From Lineus longissimus (lineage: Eukaryota > Nemertea > Pilidiophora > Heteronemertea > Lineidae), in assembly GCF_910592395.1 (NCBI RefSeq), contig NC_088310.1, positions 379,501 to 443,500 on the forward strand: DNA of 64,000 nucleotides. Direction: 5' to 3'. Shown in pieces: positions 46,257 to 58,786 of the stretch (position 1 is the first letter of the stretch; every line of letters begins with the position of its first letter). The notes beneath the pieces were generated by a model. That model searched no databases. It was not told the DNA's origin and saw only the letters and a list, made by a program, of their open reading frames with translations. Position numbers and translations under genes: made by a program.

Positions 46257-49200
46257 CTATGATCTACTCGCAGACCCGAGAGCCTTCCCGAGAGCGCCCA
46301 GCTGAGGCATTGAAGTCCTTGGTTTGTGTGTGTCATCGAATGCTGTCTTGATCACTTTCCAACTCGTATCCGCAGCTTGTTTAATCTTCCTTACTGACGC
46401 CTGCAAAAGGTGAAGGGAAAGTTAGAATGCCTTGCTGAATAAGAAGCATGTAGGGCCCACTTCAGGGCATAGAAACTGCAAAATGCGTACACGATCCATT
46501 TGGCAAAGGGTTGTGACTGTCGCCTCCGTCTGGCCCATCACCAATGGGTCTCAGCCACTGCCTTCTGTGGATTGATCACTTGCGACATCACAGAGAAGAT
46601 GTCAGTCTCGATACGAAGACACTCGATCATCCAACGAACTGGACAGGACCAGTAACAGGGGAAATTAAATAGACGAACGTACAGCTCAGTCTCCAACAAC
46701 CCATAACCCACCGATTCCAGACATATAGGCCTTTGTGCTTACTGTCAATTAAGTCGCGTCGGCTCTGGTCCGATTTAACAGTATCTTGGCGGCGACAATC
46801 AGTTCCAGCAGGTTGTTCCCCCAATTTACTCTAAGAGACTATTAATTGTCGTCCTGGGTGGATTATTTGGGTATAGACAATATCAGTATCAATACCAGAG
46901 AGATAATGTTCACCTTGAAGAACCTTCAGTTGCATTTCAATGTGAAAGTTTGAGTTGGGACAGGTGTTGTCAATTAGGCCAGGCGAATAATCAATAAATG
47001 CATATCATGTTTTCATATAACTTGAATATGTTTTGGTTTGAGATATTTCTGAGTTTAGACGAGTATGAAATGAATGTTTCAGTCATGGATGACACAGCTG
47101 ATGACATGGATATCAGTCTTCGATGACATCACGTTATTTTGCTTCTAAGAGCAAAGTAACTGTTTCATTGTAAACTTAGGAAATGCACGGGTTTGGACTC
47201 ATGTACACTGACCAGTGACTGATTCCACAAAGAGAATGTGAACAATGGCGTTTAAAGTGTTAGACAAGTAAGCTGTTGTTGTTTGTCTTTGTTTACGTTT
47301 ATCCGGTTGGAAAGACCAGGCGATCAAATACATCATGATTGTGGCTATATCAATACCTGTAGGTGTCAACTCAGAATGCATCCAACCAACCAGCTTACAG
47401 TTTAGGCATAGTTGGCATAGGCCCAGAACTGCGTCATCGACCACAATTTAAACTACTTCGTCCTTCATGTCATTGATCTTGATTGTGTGTGATGACCCTT
47501 GGTATCGACCTATTTCGTCAGGTGCGACAAGTGTCCTCACCATGGTTGTAGTGGCTGGGTCACTGCATATTTTCGGTTGAGAGCCGGTTTCGTCATCGGT
47601 TGCCCCTGTTCAGAATTTAGCTCAACACTTGAAATATGTGTATAAGAAATTCATTATTGTTTATTCACGGTATCACCCATTGAAGTGCCGCCAGCCTGAT
47701 CAGCTGATGAGACACTCTTTAGGCACAACTCCTATCTAATGCCAGGCGCCAGGCGAAAAGGCAGTTTGTATCCGCTGTGGTGAGGTTGTGACTACATCTG
47801 ACACCACTATGGAAGCCATTTGCGCGAAAAGCCATAATAATATCCAACATTGATAATGACTATGTCAAAATTACAGTATTGATCTCAACACCAAAACTTA
47901 GATGTTGAGGTCAATATTTGACGAAAGGCCCAGCTTAAAGCTTTTAGGCTTGATGCCTAGCTTTATCCCGCACTTCGTGTACAAGGTTAAGTTCGAAGGA
48001 TTAAAGCATTGAATCGATTTTCGGACACAAATATGCAATAATTATGCACCATGATACATGCTAAGGGAAGGAAGGGGTACGTGCAAGGACAACCGATGAC
48101 GTTGTTTTGGACTGAGCATTTTGTAATGACACACGTTAAGCAAAATCCTTCTCAACTTCCTGACTTTTAAGGATGAGGAATGCCGGGTGAAGGGGATGTA
48201 AATTGATGCAAATAATACTACCTACATGTAGTCGTGACAGAAGTAGCAATAAAGTGAAATCTGACCTACGAAATTACTACCAGTTGTGCAATTCAGCCAT
48301 TCGTGAGGTGTTTTGTCTACAGAGCAACTCGTGTCTCAAAGAAATCCTTTCCGACGTTTTCAGCACCGGCTATCCCATAAACAATGAAGATTAACGAGAA
48401 ACCCATACTGAACTTCAGCGGTATTGCCTCCGTAGCCTCCGCCATGCTTTGTCTGGAAGCTGAGCAATGTCAAAACGTTGAGGGTCTATAGATGCCAGAA
48501 ACCAGTGCACTCCACATTTGGCCAGCCTGTGCTTGATGTCCTAACGTTGTCATTGAAGAAAGCTTTGGTTCTATCGTAGCCATAGAAACAGCCTAAGATC
48601 CACTCAGCATCTCTTCCTTTACCTCAACAAGTCAGTATCGCGTGACAGCAAGTGCTTAGCTGAATATCTAGTTGACAACTTGTGTCGAATAGCTACAAAC
48701 CTAGAAGTGCATCAACTACTCAGTTACTCAGCAAATTACCTTTCCTCCTCAAGGATGGCAACCTCACAGGTTCAGGGGAACGTTTCATCTGACAATCATC
48801 AACAAAGACCAAATTTAGAAGGAAATAGCATGTAGGCCTACCCATGATCCAGTACTCATTATACCACGCTTTTGGCAACAGCAAGGAAAGGATAAGGCAG
48901 CGACAAAAGGGGCATTGCCCACCTGATATCAGTATGTTCCATCCGAGGAAAAAGAAGGTATGACCAGCAGAAAAGAGGTGGCAAGGTCTACCGCTTTAGG
49001 ATTGCCAGAACTGGTGGGATAATGAAGTTGCCTATGCCGTGGATCTCCCCATCGTTACCCTTACATCACACCATAGCCATTTGCGATGTCATAATCGACA
49101 TCTTAGGGAAGTGAAGACCGAGGTAACAAGAGTGACGATGGATGTGGCAAGGCTTATTGCATGGAGAAAAGGCCGAGGTTGGCAATGATGAAAGGTTTCT

Positions 49201-50211
49201 TATATAAGCTGCCATTTTATCTAACATTCTAATGTTAAAGTTACCATTTCCATAGCCTGCCATTCGTAAGGCCACAATCTCTAAGTCATAATGACGAAGA
49301 CATGTGTGAAATGGCTGAGCAGCATGGCATAACTATATATATGACATACCATGCCTTTAAAGCGAAAGTCATGCTAATGTAAAAACCTCAGGAGAAATTT
49401 GAAGGAAGACATTCTTGGTGCTTTGTGGTAGTTGTTCTCAAAGAATGTGAATTGGTTAACAATTTTAACTATTCACTCGACTGATCTCTCTGTTGACCTT
49501 ATATCAAAATTCGTCACCTTATAAGGTAAGCAGTGGGTATATTGAGAAAGAAATCTATTTTTTCTTGATGATGAGATTTACTCTGGTCTAGCCAAATATG
49601 GGGAAGAAGGAAGAAGGAACTATAAAACCTGACGCATTTTAGTTTGAAGATATCTTTGCCAACGATGGTTCCTATCATGTAATACCCACCGATCGTCTAA
49701 AACTCTTCCTGCTTTCAGTTGGCTTGAAGTAGACATCAAGACATTCCATAGAGTTACTGTCACAGTTGCCAACCTCCTCGGCCCTCTTGGTGTAATAGTC
49801 ACTATTGTCCAAGGGGTCCTTGGGCTCATCCCCTTGAGACACCTCCTCAGGGCTGGGAGACCGCGTGCACATGTCACCATGGTCACCAGTTTCCACAGCA
49901 TTCAAATCCATCACGTGATAATGAACACAGTCTGATTTTTCCACCGTGCAGTCTACGTCAGTTGCGTCATGATGGGCTAATTCGAAGTGAGGGTCCATGA
50001 TATGTACATCGCTGCACAGGCTGGCGTTGTCACCAGGGTTTAGCTCCTGAAACTCAAAGTTCTTTTGCTCCTTGGACATCTTAACGCTTGAGTATCTCCC
50101 TCGCTGGCTCCGGAACAACTGTCTTATAAACCCTCTGCTCGACTGTTGTTTTTGTTTTTCCTTTTTGTGCTCTTTTCGCCATTTCCTGAACTTCTGTATG
50201 AGGTTCGCCAT
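46257..50211 (-). CDS. Unrecognised two-exon gene
   Basis: Proposed exons: 50211-49690 and 46400-46257, both phase 0 at the junction, giving 221 aa. The first exon starts MANLIQKFRKW with a strongly basic stretch (KEHKKEKQKQQ, then RRSQ-like Arg/Ser sequence). It continues as an acidic, Ser-rich, probably disordered region and ends RKSFRRS at a GTGGGT donor. The last exon (after a TTTTGCAG acceptor) encodes ASVRKIKQAADTSWKVIK and ends LGALGKALGSASRS. There is no signal peptide and no membrane helix. The 3.3-kb intron could hide further exons. A minus-strand AATAAA at 45994-45989 lies 270 bp past the stop. The join is inferred from phase only; each exon could belong to a different model. Confidence 0.45.
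46410..49680. other. Putative intron of the two-exon gene; no other feature recognised
   Basis: Short open frames on both strands show no family features. Confidence 0.4.
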
Positions 50212-50214
50212 TGT

Positions 50215-51517
50215 TTTCACGAGCACGGTGCTTACTGGTGAGCAGGTTTGGATGAAGTAGCCAAATATTGTCCTAAATTGGTCCGGCGTCACGCAGTCAT
50301 GACGTTTCCCGAATCTGTTATATACCGAATTGACGGCAAATTAGGCCCTACCACTCTTATTGCAAGTCTGTTAGATACACTGACACGAGTTATGATCACC
50401 CTGCCAGTGTCACATCAATCCTACTCGTAGAGTACGAACTAGAGGTAGTAAAACTGATTTCGTAAAACGCCACAGAATCCCTCACCTAAAGAACACTCCT
50501 GCTCCTCGAATACTAGCAATAGTAAAGGCTTTTCGTCATGACCGATATAATCATGATATTCCTTTACAGTCCACTCACAATCACCAATACGTTGGTTGTA
50601 TTCAACTGCTATACACAATCCTTTCATTACCAACACCAGATGTAAACACTGATCAGCTGTTTTGAGTCACTTTTGCGTCAAACAAGCGAGTCCTCCTTGG
50701 ATGTTTGGCTCATCCGACAACTGACGGTACAGTCACGACACTCGGTGACAGATCAACAACCAAGCCGATGCTGGAGTAAGAGCAATCTTCCCGACAGCCA
50801 ACAAGGACAGCCAACGTAAAGCACGTCACTTTGTTACCCGGCCATATCTATATACATACAGGTGGAGGTTAAACCAATACTCAACAACCCTCCAAACCTA
50901 TTGACAAACCATGGTCTACTTTCAAACCAAAATAGTCTGGGCAAGCTTCAACATGGTGTTGTGCTAATTCGGGCACAATGTTTAGCCATATATTATTAGT
51001 GGAAATTATTTGAATTTAGAAGCATAATATATGTCCCCTTGGTTAAAGTGTTATAGTGCTCATGCACCCATTAGCATGTTAACAGTTAAGGAATATGGAG
51101 ACCTACTGCTGTATGGTTGTGAAAAACTATAACAACAATGCATTGCAAGTCGGGCTTTTAATTGAATGGAGAGCTATCACTCCCCATCAAAATGTCAGTG
51201 CATTCCAAATGAGAAGAGACAGCAGCTCTCCAAATGAACTAAAAAATAGATTGTAAATAGCCCAGCGTTCAATCTAGAACGGGTGAGATTGAGAAGCATG
51301 TTAACCCGTAGTATCAACTTAGGCTTTTGTTGTATTGCTGCCGACATCAATCATGGAGGATGACCAATCACTGGAATGGTAATAACGGAAACGAGTTCAG
51401 CCATTCCATATAATTAGAAGTAAACACCCCTAATGCGTCTGTAATAATTGAAAAGTCAAACCAATTCACGATCTAGGTGGGATGCGTTATTCCACTGAGA
51501 GATTGCCTCGATGAAAC
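50215..51517. other. Divergent intergenic region
   Basis: Lies between the starts of the two-exon gene (-) and the mGluR-like gene (+), so it probably holds both promoters. No motif stood out. Confidence 0.4.
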
Positions 51518-54500
51518 ATGACGCTCAGGGCTCTCATTCTTGTTCTCTTTGCCTTTATTTCACCAGGATGCACGCTGAATCCGCTTGTCGCCGAATTAGA
51601 GGGTGACGTGATCCTTGGCGTGGTGCTGCCGGTACACCAGCGAACAGGTATAAGCAACTGCGGCCGCATCAGCAGCCACGGGATACAAGCTATGCAAGCT
51701 ATATCCGATGCCCTTCATGAGATCAACAGCCGGACGGATTTTCCTCCTATTGTGATCGGAGCGGTCTTCCTTGATACTTGTAACGTGCCATTGAGGGCAG
51801 CTTCGCTTGTCATGAGCCATTTCCAACCTGATGGAGTCCTGGGGAATTTGGCGAACGTGCTCAAGATCAGGTGTCCTTCAGGGCAGCATCCAAACATTCA
51901 GGCCGTCAGTGTGCTGCAGAAGGTGGTCGGAGTCATCAGTGGAGCACGTTCATTCGAAAACCACCGGTTGGCTACGATCTCTGGACTACTCGGCATACCT
52001 GTGGTAAGCTGTAGGCCAACCATAAATAACTGGACAGCTCTTTGACGAACCATTTTCTTCTAGATCTTTAATACATTTCTTAGTTATCGATGAAGTTTAT
52101 GGCAATAGAGACACCCAGAAGCAGTGTTGATGGGTCAGTTAAACTCTCTATCTTCTCGTTCAGGTGAGCTATCGTTCATCATACAGACAGGTACCGCTTG
52201 GGGACATCGCTCGCCTCGTTGGTAATGAAGTACCATTCTTGACCTCCTCTCCCGATTTCCCCCTGGACGAGTCGCCACCAATCTGTGAGTTACTTCGGTA
52301 AGTCCGTCTCTGCCAGATCGCTTGTGACTTTGGTCAATCCTGCAATCTGAATGAGAGTTTAAGCCAGGGATCCTGGCACCTCGAATTGAGTATACAGTGA
52401 AACCATTCTAAGCGGACACCCCTCTTTTAAGGACACCACTTGTCAGTCCAATATCGAGAGGCTGAGTATATTTCAGGTTATGTCAGGATGATGGCAGTCC
52501 CGAGGGTGTCCTTATCAGAGAGCTGTTCTGCTGTATTAGCTCGAACCCGTAGCGGTGCTAGGGACTCCGTGATAACCAGGATTGGAGGCAGTTTATTGAG
52601 ATGGACTTCTCTTCCTGTCTGATGATAGGGTCCAGAGACCAATAACTCAAACCGGCCTCCAGTAGCAAACTTGACCAATAAGTAAATTTATCTTTTTGTT
52701 TTGGCTTCTGCAGGCGACTTGAGTCGAACTATGTGTCGTTGGTCACTGGAGAAGACTACGCCTCATACATGATTTCCAAGGGGATGGAAACATGCCTTCG
52801 ACGAAATAGAATCTGCATTGCCGCCAGGTTAATGATGAAAGAAGAAAGCAGTCCACTTGAATATGAACAAATCCTAGACGGTTTGAATAGCCATCCATCA
52901 GCGAAATGTAAGTAGGCACATACATTACCCGTGACCCTCGGCTTTTGTAGCGAATATGCCTCGCGCTGGCAATATCCGTTCACGGGTCTTCAAATCAATC
53001 ACGATGTTGGAAACGACCACCTGACTCTTTCCGAGTTTGCAAGATGCAATATTTTCTGAAGACAGTAACGCTTACTCAGCTGATGTGCCCTGCGGTCAGT
53101 GAAAAAAACCTGGACTTTTCAGCCTTGAGCTTTCCAATAGCCTTTTTACTCAAATTGTATTGACAGACGGGTGGCAGTAATTCTGTTACCAGGTGGCGAA
53201 TATATTCTGATGACACAAGAATCTGCCAAAAGAAGTCCAGAGCAACCGATCGATGTGTATATTATTTTCGGGGAGCCGCGGTCTCCGCCATGCACTCTCC
53301 CCTCTGGTATGTTACATTACTTCTTACAGACGTTATTGTCATCGACGGCAGGGGAAGCAAGAACGTGCGTGGTTTGTTTGCTGCCGCTAGAAGGCGCGGT
53401 CTGACTGGAAGGTTTCGATGGTTGGACGGCAGTGGTTGGGGGGCTGACGGGTCCTTTGATGTGACCGGTCTTGAGGACGTCATCTTAGGCGCGATTACGG
53501 TACAACCTCGGCCCATTGAAGATTTCAGGTAGGCATCAAAATGTCCCACTTCATGTCCGTTGTTGCCTAGGGCCAACCACTCTATACGCCTGAGGCGCCC
53601 TCTAGGTACCAAGCAATGCACACTCTCCAACTTTCATGTTATATCGAAGCTTTTGCCATCGTCAAGACAGTTTCACCATTCCCAAATGATCGTGTATAAT
53701 ATAGAGTACTACTAGCCAGAGCATCGAAATACGACATGTTTTCTGCAGGGTCTATGTATGGATTCGTTGACCGACAGCCCATGCTGATCCTTTATTTCAG
53801 ATTGAAGGAAAGTCATTCTAGCCAGCCCTCTGTGTTCGCCGAGTATCTAAAGCCCAATATTACCGGTGAGAGTTGATACAGAGGCAGATGCTTCAAACGA
53901 CTGGTATTTCTGAAGTAGAAGACCTTCTGACTCTAATACACCTTCTTATACAACATGTAGCTTCGTCTGCAGTCTACTCCAAGTGCCTATCTTGGGGAGT
54001 GCCGAGTCGAGATGACCCATGTGAGCACGTGTCAGCAATGATAGAATGTGGACGAAGAAACGCCGCCTTGTTTAATCGGAACCGGTTTAACAAAGATTTT
54101 GATGTGATGCATCGTCGTTGAATAAATGGTATGCGATCACGTGACCTGACGTCAACGCGTTACCGCTTCTGATACACTATTCCGTTTTCTCTTCAGAGGG
54201 TTTCATTAACCCTGAGCTGATCTACGCCCGGGAGGCTGTTTACGCCTACGCTTACGCCCTCATGGGAATGTATCGAGAACTGTGCCCTGGTCGGCCAGCG
54301 GTGGGACTCTGCTCCAGAATGTGGCCGAGTAATGGGACAGTGCACCAGGGAAGCCATCTCTACAAGAAGCTTAAAGAAGTACGCTTCTCCGAAGGTACGA
54401 CCACCTGTCAATCACTTGCACATCTTACAGAATTCCCAGTGCCAGTGATCACCGGTGGCTCCTGGGATCGATTCGGCTGGAGGAACTTTCTCACCAGCGC

Positions 54501-55524
54501 TACCACACGCCGTAGCGAATCTTCATCAGTTTTCCATTACTCGTGTATACGTGATCCGTCGGAACATCGCAGAACCTCTTGATGAGATCTTGACGGGAAC
54601 CTTGGTGAAGCGAGTCGGTGATTATCCGCTTCACCCGACTTGCCTCATAGGTCCTGGTCTACCGTGACAGCTACAGAAGAGCCAATGGTCAATTAAGTGC
54701 GGCCTGATCATATGTACGTATTCCTCGATAGACTTATCTCTTTCAGGTGCTGGCCAACCGTTCTACTTCAACAGCAGGAACGAGGGAAGAAAAAACCTCC
54801 TCTTGAAACAGTACACAAAGGTGGATGGTCGTTACTCCTGGCAACAGATAGGAACATACGAAGACACTGCAGGTTTGTCCTCCTTCAAATGTCTGATCGA
54901 GGTCGGACCGCAGGCCAGTTTCCACTGAGGAGGCAAACCTGGGAAACTGCGTAGCTTTCACCGTGTTTTCACAGACGTTAGATTTATTTCGATGTAGGTT
55001 TTTGCCTTGACAAGCACAGAGTAGGAGATTTTAATTACATATGGTAATGGCCATAATTGCGTGTACACAAAGTAATTGGAACTGACCACAAACTCTTGAA
55101 AGAGGCAAAACCGCGACGTTCAACCGAACCGTTGTAGTGGAATCAGACTTGATCCCCAGGCCCCATTCGGTCTACATCAGCAGTGCATTACCGGCCAATG
55201 CTGGCCGGTCTACATGTATCGGGACATGTATATAATTCACGCAACGCCATGATGTTGACTTCAAACTTGTACGGAAACTGGTAGTAAACATGAAGTTGTT
55301 AGAAGTTGCCATGCAGTGACGAAACAACCAATTCGAAACCTGACTAGTTTTCCTTTTCCCTCCTCTTTGCAGACTTGGAAACCAGGCTGACAATCCAACC
55401 TAGCGCCTCCCAAGCTCTCGAGTCCTTGACGCCCTCCGTCTGCTCGCTTCCTTGTCAAAGCCACGAGCGGAAATCTTACATGACATCCCCAGGCTGCTGT
55501 TGGATATGTGTGAATGGGGACTAG
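51518..55524 (+). CDS. mGluR-like (class C GPCR) ectodomain protein without 7TM region
   Basis: Exons: 51518-52003, 52164-52297, 52714-52907, 53330-53528, 53801-53865, 53973-54103, 54199-54394, 54747-54872, 55373-55524, giving about 560 aa. Residues 1-20 are a signal peptide. A Venus-flytrap (ANF-receptor) domain follows, with metabotropic-glutamate-receptor hallmarks: GVVLPVHQRTG, CGRISSHGIQAMQAI, ALHEIN, LDTC, VVGVISGA, GIPVVSYRSS (AST of mGluRs altered), GEDYASYM (conserved Tyr), ICIAAR, and WLDGSGWGAD (conserved Asp). The cysteine-rich linker starts as PSVCSLPC and GCCWIC, then a TAG ends the frame six codons later. No 7TM sequence follows before the next gene. It could be a secreted ligand-binding protein, or a receptor that lost its membrane part. 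The exon-6/exon-7 junction is the least certain: the donor (GTGATG) is weak and the acceptor is the second of two adjacent AGs. Confidence 0.82.
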
Positions 55525-55529
55525 AACAT

Positions 55530-56750
55530 GTACAAGCTGCCGACGCCAACGACGGAACAAACTGACCAGCCCGACACGATCTCCACGCACCGATTCCAAC
55601 CATCCTGCGGAATGGCCCGCCTACCTCGAACGCCTGTAAGAGTCGATTAAAAACTGGTTCCAAATTCATACATGGGATGGCGTTCGAGTAGACACGCTAT
55701 ACAGCGTCCGTGTGACAAGTGACAGTCCAGTGACATTTCATAATAACACTAAGCATTTTTACAGACTGGAACCGGTCAAGTTCGGTCTCGTATTGGCCTG
55801 GACGTGCACAGCCACACTTTTTCCCATGGGAAAGGATAGCATGAGACGGTTCCTGGCTGATGTTACAGCAAGTAGTGTACGAGGTTTTTGTAATGGACCT
55901 GAAACAATAACTCTCCAACCCGAGATAAAAGCGTGTTTCGACCTTGTTATGAGTGCGCTAAAGTCACCTCGAGTCTCGGCGAACTCGTGCTAAAGTCACC
56001 TCGAGTCTCGGCGAACTCGTGCATGTACGACTAACCAGCCTGGTTACTCTCAGGTAGAACAAGCATCAGTAATTCGGTGCACGCTAAACTATGCATTCTT
56101 GGGAGCTTGCCATATCACCCTAGCCTATTCACCATATTGAAATTCGACGAGTTGGAAGTATCATTCCATTCCCTGCTCAAAATTTGTAATCCGTACCTTC
56201 AGCATGTCGCTGGTCAGTCAGACAATGACATCCTAAATTGGGCAATTGTAGCCCGATCGACTGAGCTGTCGCCCACCGATACCCTGTTCAAATCTTACTA
56301 TTTCACCTCGCCTAATATAAGTTTACAACCAAATCACCACTGTAGAAGGGTGTTGGCAGTTAAGCTGGCGTTGAGGTGTTATCACTCTGAAAGTATCAGT
56401 CCAGCTGCTAGTAAACTGGTCAACCGATTGACACAGTCTACAATGTAGACCAAAAATGCTGTCATAAATTAATGTTCAGGATGTTTGTCCTTGAATATAT
56501 TGATATCCCTGATTGGTATGACCATGATGTTGCACAACACTTTATTGTAAATACGCGTTGGAGGTCAAAGATTGTTAGGGACGGCTTATAGAGACAGCTG
56601 AAGCCAGCAGATAAGCATCAGAGTTATGTCACACCCCAATAAAGCTTTAGCAAGTAGACCTAGGCGACTAAACACACACAAAAAACCATGACACTAGAAT
56701 AATCAGTCCGTGTTGATTGATGTTCAAAAGACAGTTTTGTTCCATCGCAT
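55530..56750. other. 3' flank of the mGluR-like gene
   Basis: Probably partly 3' UTR; AATAAA at 56638-56643. A 32-bp direct duplication (GCTAAAGTCACCTCGAGTCT) lies at 55957-56020. An open frame at 56077-56448 has no family features and no membrane helices. Confidence 0.4.
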
Positions 56751-56753
56751 AAG

Positions 56754-56942
56754 TTGCGGTTCCACTACAGCTAAGTCCGGACTACATCCGAATTAGTTGT
56801 GCTTCCATTACAGCTAGTCCGGACTACACAAGTCCGGATCTCACTAAGAGCGGTCTTATTAAGTTCGGATAGGACAAGCGGATTTAAGCCGAACTTAGAA
56901 TAGACCCGGATCTAAAGCAGAAATGACCTGTTATGGAACCGA
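56754..56942. mobile_element. MITE-like element, copy 2
   Basis: Second copy of the 540-728 element in the same orientation, with TGCGGTTCCACTACAG at the left end. The right end is slightly altered (CTGTTATGGAACCGA). Confidence 0.6.
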
Positions 56943-56944
56943 TA

Positions 56945-58786
56945 GATTTCACAAACCTGTGATGTTCCCAATCCGCCATGAGTTTGTTCGGATCGGTAAT
57001 GTCATACTTGGGTAGTTTACTAAATGGCAATTTAACGACCAGGTGATATATTTGTTAGGTTCATCAGCTGTCCCGTATGTACTAAACCCGTGACATATTC
57101 AAGCAGAATTATAACCAATCTTAAAGAAATATCACATTGAGTGGTTAATACTTAAAATGTGTTGTTTAAGCTGACAGATGCAAGTTTCAATGGAAGCCCC
57201 CGACTTTAAATTTACAATATGAATGAAACGGTGATCAATGAAATGTGGCACTGGCCCATGTATACAATAGCATCATGATACGTCATCATCGCAAGAGCCC
57301 GTATGTCCCCCTAACAACTGGCTCAAAAAGAGTACGCACGACCCGGCGATCGGACACAATCATGCTGGTTTGAATTCGGTCACACCTTTTCTGAGAGACC
57401 AGGACAAAAGACACATGGAAAAACTCACCACTCGCTGAGCCGCTGTGTAAAAACTAGAACCAGGCCGATAACAAGTACCAGGCCGATATCTAGTACCAGG
57501 CTGATATCTTGTACCAGGCCAATATCTAGTATCTAGTACCAGGCCGATATCTTCAAAGTTTGGTTTTTCTTCCAACACATTGTCCAGGTAAGAGATTTGA
57601 AAACATTTTTCTTCTTTTGGGAGCCCTTCAAATAATAGATATTTGGGAGCCGTTCCATTAGTTCTTGCACAGCAGACCAATGGGACAGTGACACTGAAGT
57701 CGACTATACAGTCGGGTTTCCCGCTCCTGCCTACGTGTTCCGACAGATGTCTGCTTTGTTGATGTTTTGATTTCCACAACAGATCGATGGAGAACTAGAC
57801 GAACCACGTGGAACACGGCCAGTCGATCACAGAGAGGATTCACTGCTTTCTAAAGAGAATTAGACTATGTGTATATGTGACACTGCTACTGACATACTGA
57901 AGAATAACAGGACTATCAATATCTTACTGTTTGGAATCAGGACCACGAATTAAGGTAGGAATATATAACTCACTCATATGGTTGCACTATTAGCAGTAAG
58001 AATGAGGTCATCTGTCTGTGTTTTGTTTGAGTAGCAACCTTCACCCAATGACCTAGCTCCGACAGACACAACATACCCAAATCGAACAACGGATGAAAGT
58101 GGATGGCTACTCATGGTCAGGCAGCTTTACATCCCCGAAATCATACTTAGGCGAGTTATCGGCTGGTCCGCCATGAAAACTCGCAGCCTGGGGCCCAGGC
58201 AAGAAATCCATTTTCCTATCCACGCCAACAAAACATAGATGGTACTTTGTATATAAATGTTGCTTATTTCAAAAATGTTACGAAAGGATACTGCCTTGTC
58301 CGGCGATTAATTGCCGGAAGTGGGACAAGAATATGAATCATTTGGCCACCATCGTCATTTGTCGTATTGCCGCCGCTACAGACTCTCACTGCCCGCATCA
58401 GCTCGAGAAGAGATAGCCCCACGACTTTTCAGAAGAAGATTCTAACATTTCTGTAAGTTTCTGTACTGAAGTCAATGAAACAGGCCGCGTATGAATTCGT
58501 CATTAAAGCATTTAAGTTGTGCCTCGTCTCACTCAACGAAAGCGAATAAATGACCGAGACGGATTCCGACTGTGATACCGATCTCAGTCAAATTCCTCGT
58601 TGTTGACCAACCACTCCCGAATTCAGTCTGTATCTAAATGAGGATGGTGCTCCCTTAAAGGGTGGGGCCAATTAACATGTAACCTGATAAAAAGCTAACA
58701 TTGAGATCATCGAAGTATCACCAACTCCTCTCAAAGCAAGCTACTTTCTTAACTCAAATCACTGATTTTTCATTAAAGGGAAAAGG
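56945..58786. other. No recognised gene; 5' flank of the SLC6 gene
   Basis: At 57455-57560 there are about five imperfect 18-bp units of CCAGGCCGATATCTAGTA. No exon recognised. Confidence 0.45.

Noticed and set aside
53178-53308. Possible extra mGluR-like exon (LILLPGGEYILMTQ)
   Set aside because: It would need a 23-nt intron before the next exon, and exon 53330 joins directly in phase to 52907 to give the expected SAKYVIVIDG.
56077-56448. 123-aa open frame as the missing receptor membrane part
   Set aside because: It has no hydrophobic helices and no class C receptor motifs.
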